Assembly (NCBI GenBank): GCA_964441775.1
Contig: CAYTVL010000021.1
Location: 23,643 to 87,642 of the forward strand
DNA: 64,000 nucleotides
Source: SYOC01 sp964441775
GTDB taxonomy: Bacteria > Desulfobacterota > Binatia > Bin18
Direction: 5' to 3'
Part shown: piece after piece, positions 51,374 through 60,400 of the stretch
Position numbering within the stretch: position 1 is the first letter of the stretch
How the letters are laid out: each line of letters starts with the position of its first letter
Made by a program: the position numbers and the translations under genes
The notes under the pieces: model-generated
What the model was told of the DNA's origin: nothing
The model's input: only the letters and a program-made list of their open reading frames with translations
Database searches by the model: none

Positions 51374-53584
51374 ATGGCCGAGAAAACTTATCCAAAAGCT
51401 GATCAACTCCGTTCTCGTGAGAATAAAGTCTTCAGCCCTGTTCGCCAGAAGTGGGTGCAGCTCACTCCTGAGGAAAAAGTGCGCCAAGAGTATTTGCAGA
51501 GCTTAATCAATGAGTATGGCTACTCAATTGACCAGATGGAGGAAGAATTAGAAGTGACCGGAAGAGGCTCAGGACATGCCCGGGCAGATTTCGTCATCTG
51601 GCGAAACACGCAAGACAAGTCGGACAACAAAAATCCCCTCATCATTGTTGAGTGCAAAGCTGACAACGTGACAATCAAGCCAGCGGATTATGGGCAAGGC
51701 GATAACTACGCTCGTCTCACCAATGCTCGTTTTTTTGTTACCCATAATAATAAGGAAACTAAGTATTGGCGGGTTGTCCATGAACGAATGCCCAAGACAT
51801 TGGAAGAGATCGAAAATATCCCTCACGCCGACGCTTCGGATAAGCAGATCAAAGAATTACTTGAGCGCCTCAAAGTTTTCAAAGAAGACGAATTCGCGAA
51901 TTTGCTTCACCAATGTCACAATGTTATTCGCAATCGAGAAAAGAAAGATCCCGCAGCGGCTTTTGATGAAATTGCCAAGATGCTGTTCGTTAAAGTTGGC
52001 ATTGAACGGCGCCTTCGGGCGAACCGCCAACGACAAAATCTGTTTACTGTTGATTTCCTGGATCAACAGGCTCAGATTCACGACGACCCGATTGGCGTTT
52101 TGTTTGAGCAAACAAAGAGAGAATATAAAGCAGATAACATTTTCGAGTCTGACGAAGCGGTCAATCTCAGACCGGCAACAGCCAGAGAAATCGTCCGGCT
52201 TCTTGAGCGTTATAATCTTTCTGACACCTCAGAGGATATCAAAGGTATCGCTTTCGAGCGTTTTCTTGGACGAACGTTTCGTGGCGAGATTGGGCAGTTT
52301 TTTACGCCCCGGACTATCGTCGAATTCATGGTCCAGATGGTTGAACCCAAGGAGGGAGATATCATTTGTGATCCGGCTTCTGGCTCAGGTGGATTCCTTA
52401 TTCGTTTCTTCGAGCTCGTGCGTGAACAGATCATGGCCGATGTGGACCGTCAGTATCAAGAATTCAAGGAACAATTTGACGGTAAATCCCTTTCAGCGAC
52501 AAAACGCGCGGAGCTTCTCAGCGAAAAATATGAGGAGTTACAAAAGACCATTGATCCCAATCGAAAAGGGTCGCGGCTGTGGAACCTAGCCAATCGCTGC
52601 ATTTTCGGCTGCGATGCGAATGATCGCATGGCGCGCACGAGCAAGATGAATATGATCATGCACGGCGATGGACATGGCGGCGTGCATCACCATGACGGCT
52701 TCATTAACGTCAATGGCATCTTCGAGGGTCGATTCAATATCGTCCTGACCAATCCCCCCTTCGGCGCCAATGTAGAAGAGAATGATGTTGTTCATGAGTC
52801 CGACATCTCTGTTCCAGAGGATGTGGAGGAGCGTTATCAGCACGAATACGGTGACTTATATAGAGAAGCCCTCGCTCGTGTTCGTGCAGCGAAGGGCAAG
52901 CGCATTACATCGCTCTTCGAACTTCCTAAGAAGTCTGGGCGTATTAGAACAGAAATCCTCTTCATCGAACGTTGCCTTGCGCTTCTCGCACCAGGTGGCC
53001 GTCTTGGCATTGTCCTGCCGGAAGGAATCTACAACAATCCGAGCCTCGCCTATGTGCGAGAATATGCAGAAGATCGCACGTTCATTCGTGCGGTTGTTTC
53101 ACTGCCCCAGGAGACGTTCTATTCCGCTGGCGCTAGCGTGAAAGCAAGCCTGCTCTTCTTGCAAAAATTTACTAAACAAGAGCAAGTAGATTTTGATAAA
53201 ATAAAGGAAGAAGCAAAGGAGGAGATCGAAGCGAAATACAAGGATGAAATTGCTGCGTGTGTGGCGGTGCTGGAAGCAGATATTGAGGCGGCAAAAAATA
53301 ATAAACAACGTAAAGCAGACCTCACAAGAACGCTCAGAGACTATCAGCGCGAGATGGACGAAAAGAAGAAACGCGAGGCGCGAATGCTGCTCAAGGAACG
53401 CTTTGATTATCCAGTATTCCTCTATGACGCTGAGAAAGTCGGAATTACAGCAACCGGAGAAGATGACCAAAACGAACTTTATCCTAACTCTAATGTACCT
53501 TCAGAGATAGAGAAAACTGGTCTTGAACTCTACCGAGAATTTAGGCGGCACCCGGAAAGATTCCTCCTTGAGGAGGCAGCGTGA
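51374..53584 (+). CDS. Restriction-modification fusion: HSDR_N-type nuclease plus N6-adenine methylase (HsdM-like)
   Basis: 736 residues from ATG 51374, where AGGAGG lies 10 nt upstream (GTG/ATG options upstream at 51347). Residues about 60-140 form a PD-(D/E)xK nuclease with Asp72 and Glu93-Cys-Lys95 (VECK). Residues about 270-640 form a type I methylase: GQFFTPRTIVEFMV, SAM motif I DPASGSGGF at 333-341 and catalytic NPPFG at 460-464. No helicase/translocase (HsdR) gene is nearby, so cleavage and methylation appear joined in one chain, as in BcgI-like enzymes. A coiled Lys/Glu-rich stretch near 600-680 may bind the S subunit. The stop overlaps the S gene by 4 bp. Confidence 0.87.
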   Translation: MAEKTYPKADQLRSRENKVFSPVRQKWVQLTPEEKVRQEYLQSLINEYGYSIDQMEEELEVTGRGSGHARADFVIWRNTQDKSDNKNPLIIVECKADNVTIKPADYGQGDNYARLTNARFFVTHNNKETKYWRVVHERMPKTLEEIENIPHADASDKQIKELLERLKVFKEDEFANLLHQCHNVIRNREKKDPAAAFDEIAKMLFVKVGIERRLRANRQRQNLFTVDFLDQQAQIHDDPIGVLFEQTKREYKADNIFESDEAVNLRPATAREIVRLLERYNLSDTSEDIKGIAFERFLGRTFRGEIGQFFTPRTIVEFMVQMVEPKEGDIICDPASGSGGFLIRFFELVREQIMADVDRQYQEFKEQFDGKSLSATKRAELLSEKYEELQKTIDPNRKGSRLWNLANRCIFGCDANDRMARTSKMNMIMHGDGHGGVHHHDGFINVNGIFEGRFNIVLTNPPFGANVEENDVVHESDISVPEDVEERYQHEYGDLYREALARVRAAKGKRITSLFELPKKSGRIRTEILFIERCLALLAPGGRLGIVLPEGIYNNPSLAYVREYAEDRTFIRAVVSLPQETFYSAGASVKASLLFLQKFTKQEQVDFDKIKEEAKEEIEAKYKDEIAACVAVLEADIEAAKNNKQRKADLTRTLRDYQREMDEKKKREARMLLKERFDYPVFLYDAEKVGITATGEDDQNELYPNSNVPSEIEKTGLELYREFRRHPERFLLEEAA

Positions 53585-54990
53585 CAACCATCCTCGACAG
53601 CTTTCCGCGGGCATTTTCTGTCAGATTTAAGGAACTGACCCGTTGGGACCCAATCAGTTTCGAGCGTGTTACGTGGCATTGGCCCAAGGCTGTCATGGCT
53701 CCAATAGAGTCTGTCTTGAAAGCTCGGAAAGAGAAAGCTGATCGTTCCAAGTTTTCTTTCTCTGAACTCCAACCCGTCACTATTCACTTTGATGGATCTG
53801 TAGACCGCCGTAATGTAGATGGAGATCGTGAATACAAGATGGAACTGTTTTTCGCTCATCCAGGTGACATTATTGTCGCCAAGATTGACCTGAAAAACGG
53901 TGCGGTAGGAATTGTTCCGAAAGATTGGATCAATGTAGTAGTAACCGGACACTTTGCTGTCTATGAACCAGATCGTTCGAGAATTTTGCCTGAGTATCTA
54001 CACCGCATTATTCAGTCAAGCTTCTTTAAGGCGCTTCTTTGGAGGAACAAAGTCGGTGCTGAGGGACGAAAAGAAGTCAAACTAGATTTTTTCGAGTCAC
54101 TCGAAGTCCCTCTTCCGCCTGTGTCAGTTCAGCGCGCCGTCGTTGAGAAATGGGAGAAGGCCCAAAGAGAGATAGCGGAGGCTCAACAAAGGATCGAACG
54201 ACGTAAAGTTGAAATTGACATTCGCTTCTTTAGAGACCTCGGCCTTACACAACCGCACTATGAAGAACAAGCGAAGTGCTTCGGTGTTTGGTGGAAAGAC
54301 TTTCTACGTTGGAGTGTAACCTATAATCAAGCAGCCCGCGCTGGGGCTGATATATCGCAGGGTAAGTATCCTGTCATCAACCTCGGATCAGTTTTGGAAC
54401 TGGTCCAATATGGGACTTCGGAGAAAGCTAACACAAGAGGAGAAGGTGTTCCTATTCTCAGAATGAATAACATTGTGGATGGAGTTCTTGATACAAGACA
54501 CCTCAAATATGTCAGATTACCAGAGAAAGAACGTGCCCGATTATTACTCCAGGAGGGTGACATTCTCTTCAATCGCACAAACAGTAAAGAACTTGTCGGT
54601 AAGTGCGCCGTTTTTCACGAAGACACTAATTATGTATTTGCCTCGTACCTCATTCGTTTACGAGTGGAATCCTCGAAAATTTCTCCGGACTTTCTTGCGT
54701 TCGCTATCAACTCTCCTATTGGTCGGATACAGATTGACGCGTTGAGTCGGCAGATTATTGGGCAAGCAAACATTAATACGGAGGAACTCAGATCTTTCCG
54801 AATTCCACTCCCCCCTTTAACAATGCAGCAAGCCATTGTGCAAAGAGTAGCAGAAGGTCGGACTGCTATTGCTCAAGAAAAAGAGAAGACTCGTTGCCTG
54901 GCTGTAATGGTAGAAAAAGAAATCGAAGAGATGATCTTAGGTGTGCGACCTGTCCCTGAACTCGTAGAATCTCGAAAGCTAAGCGCATGA
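53581..54990 (+). CDS. Restriction-modification specificity subunit (HsdS-like)
   Basis: 469 residues, GTG start inside the methylase stop. Two target-recognition domains: the first about 1-170, with FFAHPGDIIVAKIDLKNGAVGIVPKDW and FESLEVPLPPVSVQRAVVEKWEKAQREIAEAQQRI, and the second from about 245 with LLQEGDILFNRTNSKELVGKCAVF and FRIPLPPLTMQQAIVQRVAEGRTAIAQEKEK. The two conserved helices set the distance between half-sites, as in type I and BcgI-like systems, so a bipartite recognition site is expected. Confidence 0.88.
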   Translation: MTTILDSFPRAFSVRFKELTRWDPISFERVTWHWPKAVMAPIESVLKARKEKADRSKFSFSELQPVTIHFDGSVDRRNVDGDREYKMELFFAHPGDIIVAKIDLKNGAVGIVPKDWINVVVTGHFAVYEPDRSRILPEYLHRIIQSSFFKALLWRNKVGAEGRKEVKLDFFESLEVPLPPVSVQRAVVEKWEKAQREIAEAQQRIERRKVEIDIRFFRDLGLTQPHYEEQAKCFGVWWKDFLRWSVTYNQAARAGADISQGKYPVINLGSVLELVQYGTSEKANTRGEGVPILRMNNIVDGVLDTRHLKYVRLPEKERARLLLQEGDILFNRTNSKELVGKCAVFHEDTNYVFASYLIRLRVESSKISPDFLAFAINSPIGRIQIDALSRQIIGQANINTEELRSFRIPLPPLTMQQAIVQRVAEGRTAIAQEKEKTRCLAVMVEKEIEEMILGVRPVPELVESRKLSA

Positions 54991-56549
54991 GCCGGGGACG
55001 CCAGAAGATCGAGTTCCACGGATTGCTCCAGCAAAACGTGCTGGGGACGTTCTCGGTCATTCGCGGATTCGCTGACCTGCGCGATCTTGCTGCTGTATCG
55101 GTGGCTATTCCCTATGAAGGCAGCGGGCTTGGAGACGGCAAAGGATATCAACGTCAGCTCGATGAAGCGCATGTAGAGGGAATCAAACGATTCTTGCAGA
55201 GCGGCCGTTATCGTTTCTTTCCTGAGATTATCCTGAGCCTACGAAGCACAGGTGAAAGTGACCCTATCGTCTCGTTCCGTAAACGGAGAGCCTCGGAGAA
55301 CGATGCTGCCCATGTAGTTCGTGTCAATCTCAAAACTCTGCATGATAGGAATCTTAGCCCCATTCGCCGTATTGACGGCAACCATCGGCTAGAAGCTGCG
55401 AAGCGGTTCGCTGAAGAGTCAACTCAGAGTGCGACATTCAAGAATTTCGCCACGGCTCCGTTTTGTTTCGTGCTTCTGAACTCTGATCGACCGGAGGATG
55501 ACGACCTCGCGGAAGCCATGCTCTTCAATCTCATTAACAGTAAGGCGTTGCCGATCATCTCGGAACACAGCTTGACAGTGTTGATGCAAGATGAGGGCGG
55601 GCTTGATGAGCGCTTCAGTGAGGACCCACAAGTGTACCTCACACGTTGGATTCGCGATCGGGTCAAAGACTGGCCTCAAGGTTTTTATGAAGCGATGGGG
55701 AATTCACCACTCTCTCGTCTGCACGCCACGGCGAAAGTTTTGCTCAGTCCAGGAGGATTTGTTGGTCACCGTCGTGGACAATTAGAAACAGAAGCAAAAG
55801 CACTGTTTGATCCCCTTTACGACCTGGCTGCCCGTCTGCGTCCTCAGCATGAAATGTTCGTGATTTCCTCGGCCTTCTTGCCCGTCGCCGCTGAGGTATA
55901 CACCCGACACACACTGTTAGAGAAAGGGCCAGGAGCGAATACGAATCAGGCGAGACTACTGCGTGCCGAGCGATGGTTGCAAGACTTTGCGCGCTGGTTC
56001 GAGCGCATCGGCGGCGCGGACTTACCTCTTCCACCCGATCCTACGATTCTCTGGAAAGTCTTCAAGAAAGATTACGAAAGAAGAGCACGCTCCGTTTTTA
56101 TTGCCATGTCCTTTCGAGAAGATCAAACGTTGAAAAGTGTGCGACAAGCCATTGACGAAGCTCTCCACTCGTTCAATGCTGAATATCCCCACGCACCACT
56201 CTCTCCCGTCCGCGTAGACGAACAGGGCGGGGCTAGCTATGAGATTCCCGCCCGTGTTTTTCAGGAGATCGATCAAAGCACCTTACTGATTGCCGATTTG
56301 ACAGATGAGCGCCCTAATGTGTACTGCGAGATCGGCTACGCCAAATCTCGCGGCATTCCGTTCATTTTGACATTTCACAAAACAGATCCCACCATTGGAC
56401 CGCCGTGGGACCGAAAAGACGCCCAGGGAAATCGAGTCCACTTCGATCTTGCTGCCTTTCGTTATATTGCCTACGACAACCCTTTACATCTGCGCGACCT
56501 CTTGAAGGCTGAGTTGGATGCTTTATTCGAAAAAGGCGGAGCGACATGA
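54987..56549 (+). CDS. DGQHR-like (DndB/ParB-like) plus deoxyribosyltransferase/TIR-like effector fusion
   Basis: 520 residues, ATG overlapping the HsdS stop (ATGA). The N-terminal half contains RRIDGNHRLEAAKRFAEES with DGNHR at 130-134 and LFNLINSKALPI near 180, as in DGQHR-domain proteins related to DndB. The C-terminal part, about 367-515, reads SVFIAMSFREDQT, then PVRVDEQGG, IPARVFQEIDQSTLLIADLTDERPNVYCEIGYAK: the pattern of nucleoside 2-deoxyribosyltransferase-like/TIR-like domains used by defence systems to attack nucleotides. Its place as the last gene of the R-M operon suggests a back-up or abortive effector. The fusion is not one I know by name; assignments come from motif reading. 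Confidence 0.65.
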   Translation: MSRGRQKIEFHGLLQQNVLGTFSVIRGFADLRDLAAVSVAIPYEGSGLGDGKGYQRQLDEAHVEGIKRFLQSGRYRFFPEIILSLRSTGESDPIVSFRKRRASENDAAHVVRVNLKTLHDRNLSPIRRIDGNHRLEAAKRFAEESTQSATFKNFATAPFCFVLLNSDRPEDDDLAEAMLFNLINSKALPIISEHSLTVLMQDEGGLDERFSEDPQVYLTRWIRDRVKDWPQGFYEAMGNSPLSRLHATAKVLLSPGGFVGHRRGQLETEAKALFDPLYDLAARLRPQHEMFVISSAFLPVAAEVYTRHTLLEKGPGANTNQARLLRAERWLQDFARWFERIGGADLPLPPDPTILWKVFKKDYERRARSVFIAMSFREDQTLKSVRQAIDEALHSFNAEYPHAPLSPVRVDEQGGASYEIPARVFQEIDQSTLLIADLTDERPNVYCEIGYAKSRGIPFILTFHKTDPTIGPPWDRKDAQGNRVHFDLAAFRYIAYDNPLHLRDLLKAELDALFEKGGAT

Positions 56550-56582
56550 GAAACACGCTGCTCATAAAGTGAACCATGCGAA

Positions 56583-58142
56583 ATGCAGATCGGTATGATT
56601 TCCTGCTTGGCATTGGAACGTCCAGGAGTTTGGCGCGGCATTGGGGTGGTAATCCTCTGTGTAGTCCTCGTGCTTCCCACTGCACCTGTATTGTGGCAGA
56701 TGGCGGACGCGCCGAACAATGCTGAGTCCGTCGGCGCCGCGTTTAGCAGTGCTCTACAGAACAGCACCGTGGTGGCTCTTCTCGTTGCCGTGGGGTCGCT
56801 TGGAGTGGGCCTGCCCATAGGCGTGTTCACCGCCTTGTATGAGTTTCCCGTCCGACGTGTCCTAACCGGACTCCTGATCCTTCCTTTGCTGCTCCCTTCA
56901 TTTTTGTGGGCCATCGCGTGGGCGTCTCTTGCCGCCCGTCTTGGCGCTCCGGCCATCACATTGCTCTCCGGAGTGACCGGGTGTGTGTTCGTGTTTTTTG
57001 CTCAAGCAGCACCCTTGGTGTTCTTAGCTACCCAGGCCGCTATCTTGTCAATCTCAGAGGCACAGCTTGACGCTGCTCGCGTGGCTGGAGGAGAAAGAGT
57101 CGTGCTCGCCGCTGTCGGTCGCTCTGTCACCCTGCCAGCTCTGCTGGCCGCTGGCCTGGGTGGGGTGTTAACCTTGTCCGACTCTGGTCCCGCTCAGATT
57201 TTTGGCTTGAGAACGGCGGCGTCAGAGATTTTGACGAGTTTTGCTTCTCTGTACGATGTGGCGCTGGCCGGGCGTCAATGTGTGAGCTTAGCAATGTTAG
57301 TCCTGCTGGCCGCAGCGCCGTTAGCGTTCTTCGCTGCCCCACGACTCGCCAATGAGCTCCTCGTCCGACAAGTTCGGCCTGCGCGACGGGTGCATAATCC
57401 TGTGCTTGCCGGAGTGATCGTCGTCCTCCTTGGATTCTTGGTGGTGAGCGGAACCTTTATGCCGCTTATCGGCCTAGCGTTATCTGTAAACAATGGAGAC
57501 GCACTGCTGCGAGCGTGGCGTGAATTTTCACACACTGCTTTGAACACGCTGCTCTACGCTGCAGGAGCAGGGACGGTCGCGGTCGTGTTTGGCTTTCTCT
57601 TAGCGGGGTGCATCGGTCGGAGCGATCAACTTCGGATCGTTGTTCTTAGCGTCATGTTGGCGCTGTTTTCCTTACCTTCCGCTTTGGCGGCTCTGGGAAT
57701 AGCACAACTCGCGACGGAGGCCCCCGCATGGGCGGACTCGTTCCTTCGTAGCCGCTTCACTGTTTGTGTGGCGTTGGGGCTGCGGTTCTCTCCAGTTGCC
57801 GTGGTGCTTGCCTTGCGCGCCTGGGGGACGACCTCGCCCACTTGGGTAAGCGCTGCTGAGGTGCACGGAGTTCCGTTCTCTCTCTATGTGTGGCGAGTGC
57901 TGTTCCCATTACTGCGACCAGCGGTAATAACGGCGGGGCTCTTGGTTGCACTGCTTGCTACTACTGACGTGAGCACCATACTGTTGCTCCATCCACCGGG
58001 CGAGCGTTCCCTACCACTCGCCATTTTCACTGTAATGGCCAACGCGCCGGAGGCCGTGGTTGCTTCACTTTGCCTTGTGTATCTTGGGATAGTCGTTGTT
58101 TTCATAGCGGGGTGGGCCCTCGTCGGGAGACCTCAAATATGA
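56583..58142 (+). CDS. ABC transporter permease, Fe(3+)/FbpB-like
   Basis: 519 residues with about twelve membrane helices and two permease EAA-like loops (AQLDAARVAGGERVVLAAVGRSVTLPALLAAG; SAAEVHGVPFSLYVWRVLFPLLRPAVITA). This double-length permease is typical of iron (AfuB/FbpB) uptake. ATG 56583 has no SD and lies only 33 nt after the defence-like island, in agreement with its natural leader having been cut off by insertion. The real partner binding protein is most likely the one at 49335. Confidence 0.87.
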   Translation: MQIGMISCLALERPGVWRGIGVVILCVVLVLPTAPVLWQMADAPNNAESVGAAFSSALQNSTVVALLVAVGSLGVGLPIGVFTALYEFPVRRVLTGLLILPLLLPSFLWAIAWASLAARLGAPAITLLSGVTGCVFVFFAQAAPLVFLATQAAILSISEAQLDAARVAGGERVVLAAVGRSVTLPALLAAGLGGVLTLSDSGPAQIFGLRTAASEILTSFASLYDVALAGRQCVSLAMLVLLAAAPLAFFAAPRLANELLVRQVRPARRVHNPVLAGVIVVLLGFLVVSGTFMPLIGLALSVNNGDALLRAWREFSHTALNTLLYAAGAGTVAVVFGFLLAGCIGRSDQLRIVVLSVMLALFSLPSALAALGIAQLATEAPAWADSFLRSRFTVCVALGLRFSPVAVVLALRAWGTTSPTWVSAAEVHGVPFSLYVWRVLFPLLRPAVITAGLLVALLATTDVSTILLLHPPGERSLPLAIFTVMANAPEAVVASLCLVYLGIVVVFIAGWALVGRPQI

Positions 58143-58897
58143 GCACGTCGCAAATGGTGTTTCATGCAGTCTCTAAAAACTATGGGGCGCGTCGGGTGCT
58201 TGACGAAGTCTCCTTCACCATTGCGGCGGGAGCTCACACAGCAGTTCTTGGCCCGTCCGGAAGCGGAAAATCAACAGTGCTGCGCTTGCTCGCTGGACTG
58301 GAAGCCCCGTCGGCGGGTGAAGTGTGGCTGGACGGCCATCTGGCGTCTCGCCCGCAACGAGTGGCGCTGCCGCCGCATCAGCGCGGCGTGGCGATGGTCT
58401 TTCAGGACTTAGCTTTATGGCCAAACCTCACGGCCAGAGAGAACGTGGTTCTCGGGTTGTCAGGGACGCGGTTGTCAAAACAAGCGGTGAGCAAGCGCGC
58501 GAATGAAGCGCTGGGGCGTTGCGGGATTACGTCTCTGGCGGAACGCAAACCAGGGATACTCTCCGGCGGCGAGCAACAGCGGGTCGCCCTGGCCCGAGCA
58601 CTCGCGGTTGCTCCTCGTTATCTCCTGTTGGATGAACCATTTGCGGGGCTGGATCTGGTGACGAAGACGACGCTGCTCAATGAAATGGCCGGCCTGGCAA
58701 GAAAACAGGATGTGACAATCATTTTGGTGACGCACGATCCGCTCGAAGCCGCGACGTTGTGCTCCGCTGTACTCGTGCTACAAGATGGACGCATAGAAGA
58801 AGCAGGCCAGTTGGACGATCTGCTGCGCACCCCGCAGTCGCAGATCCTCAAGCTCTTCCGCGCCCATTTATCGGATCGGCTCTGTCCTTCTCACTGA
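58139..58897 (+). CDS. ABC transporter ATP-binding protein, Fe(3+)/FbpC-like
   Basis: 252 residues from ATG 58139, overlapping the permease stop (ATGA). Walker A GPSGSGKST, Q-loop VFQDLALWP, signature LSGGEQQRVALARAL, Walker B YLLLDEPFAGLD and H-loop THD are intact. The C-terminal regulatory domain of long FbpC proteins is absent. The 3' end overlaps the boxB 3' end by 7 bp on the opposite strand. Confidence 0.9.
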   Translation: MSTSQMVFHAVSKNYGARRVLDEVSFTIAAGAHTAVLGPSGSGKSTVLRLLAGLEAPSAGEVWLDGHLASRPQRVALPPHQRGVAMVFQDLALWPNLTARENVVLGLSGTRLSKQAVSKRANEALGRCGITSLAERKPGILSGGEQQRVALARALAVAPRYLLLDEPFAGLDLVTKTTLLNEMAGLARKQDVTIILVTHDPLEAATLCSAVLVLQDGRIEEAGQLDDLLRTPQSQILKLFRAHLSDRLCPSH

Positions 58898-60315
58898 AAT
58901 CGTACATACTCAAAGTCTACCGGTTGCCCCTTAATGCCAGAAGCTGGCGGAGCGATCCAGTTAGCAAACTTGCCGGGCTCGACTACGCGGCCCATTAGTG
59001 ACGTGACGAAGGCGCGGTCGTTCTCAGTAGGTAACCAGTTGCGCTCCTGCGTGTTCCACTCCGCTTCGGAGACGATATGGCCATCGGGGCTCACTTGCAC
59101 CCCAGCGAACGTGCCGATGCGGCGGTTAAAGACCTTATGGGGCAGCCGCAGCCGGAAAGAAATGCCGTGGCGTTCGAGCACGCGGTTCCAGCGCGCCACC
59201 CCGCGCAGCGAGTCCGCAATGAAGTCGTCGCGCAGCCGTTCGTTCAGCGACACCAATGCCGGTACTTCTTTCTCGACAATCTTGCCGTCAACGATGTCAA
59301 GTATTTTGTATATATCGTTTTTCAAGATGTGGTCATCGTGAATTTTGGTCTCGCCATAGCGGCCTTTGAGTCCTGAACTAAAAAACGTGGCGGCGTTGGA
59401 GGACTGGTCTGCGCCAAACAGGTCCAGCGTGACGCTGTAGTGAAAGTTCAGGTACCGCTGGAGCGTTTCTAGATCGATGACGCCAAGCGCTCGAAGCTTA
59501 TCCGGCTCTTCAGTTTTGTGTTCACGCATGACTTCGCAGGTGCGTTGGATTACACGGGCAATGCCTGATTCGCCGACGAACATGTGATGAGCCTCTTCGG
59601 TCAACATGAACTGCGTCGTGCGCGCGAGCGGATCAAATCCGGATTCGGCTAAAGCGCACAACTGGAACTTGCCGTCACGGTCAGTAAAATAGGTAAACAT
59701 GTAAAACGACAACCAATCCGGCGTCTCTTCGTTGAATGCGCCCAGGATGCGCGGGTTGTCAGCATCGCCGGATCGACGCTCCAACAAGGCCTCGGCTTCT
59801 TCGCGCCCGTCGCGACCGAAGTAGCGTTGCAGCAAATACATCATTGCCCACAGATGGCGCCCTTCTTCGATATTGACCTGGAACAGGTTGCGCAAATCAT
59901 AGAGAGAAGGGCAGGTCAGCCCCAAGTGTTTCTGCTGTTCAACCGACGCCGGCTCGGTGTCACCTTGGGTGACAACGATGCGACGCAAATTGGCGCGATG
60001 TTCGCCCGGCACTTCTTGCCAGGCGGGTTCGCCTTTGTGTTCACCAAAGTTGACTTGCCGGCCTTCTTCTGGAGCGGCCAGGAAAATGCCCCAGCGATAC
60101 TCCGGCATCTTGACATAATCAAAATGCGCCCAGCCGGAAGCGTCCGCGCTGATGGCCGTGCGCAGATACACGTCAAAATTGTGTGAGCCTTGCGGACCCA
60201 TTTCGTTCCACCACTTGAGATAATTGGGCTGCCAGCGCTCCAGCGCCCGCTGCAGGGTCTTGTCGGTAGAGAGATTGACATTGTTCGGGATTTTTTCGTT
60301 GTAGTCGATGTTCAT
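58891..60315 (-). CDS. boxB: Benzoyl-CoA 2,3-epoxidase subunit B
   Basis: About 474 residues from ATG 60315 on the minus strand (a GTG/ATG at 60327 adds four). Class I di-iron oxygenase. Helical iron ligands appear in FQVNIEEGRHLWAM and MLTEEAHHMFVGESG, and start and end regions (NVNLSTDKTLQRALERWQPNYLKWWNEMGPQG; GKFANWIAPPASGIKGQPVDFEYVRF) match BoxB. With the reductase BoxA it epoxidises benzoyl-CoA in aerobic hybrid benzoate degradation. boxA is not in the window. The operon continues to boxC upstream in this strand, 85 nt away with a hairpin repeat between. Confidence 0.93.
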   Translation of the reverse strand: MNIDYNEKIPNNVNLSTDKTLQRALERWQPNYLKWWNEMGPQGSHNFDVYLRTAISADASGWAHFDYVKMPEYRWGIFLAAPEEGRQVNFGEHKGEPAWQEVPGEHRANLRRIVVTQGDTEPASVEQQKHLGLTCPSLYDLRNLFQVNIEEGRHLWAMMYLLQRYFGRDGREEAEALLERRSGDADNPRILGAFNEETPDWLSFYMFTYFTDRDGKFQLCALAESGFDPLARTTQFMLTEEAHHMFVGESGIARVIQRTCEVMREHKTEEPDKLRALGVIDLETLQRYLNFHYSVTLDLFGADQSSNAATFFSSGLKGRYGETKIHDDHILKNDIYKILDIVDGKIVEKEVPALVSLNERLRDDFIADSLRGVARWNRVLERHGISFRLRLPHKVFNRRIGTFAGVQVSPDGHIVSEAEWNTQERNWLPTENDRAFVTSLMGRVVEPGKFANWIAPPASGIKGQPVDFEYVRFQ

Positions 60316-60336
60316 AGATACTCTCATCTGTTGGTA

Positions 60337-60392
60337 AAATCCCCCCGCACCTCGCGCTCCCCCCTTTGCAAAAGGGGGGGGAGGGGGGATTT
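60337..60392. repeat. GC/poly-C inverted repeat between boxB and boxC
   Basis: AAATCCCCCC at 60337 pairs with GGGGGGATTT at the right end, and inside it CCCCCCTTT pairs with AAAGGGGGG around TGCA. It can form a double hairpin on the boxC-boxB transcript and might limit boxB expression. Confidence 0.75.
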
Positions 60393-60400
60393 GTCGTCAG

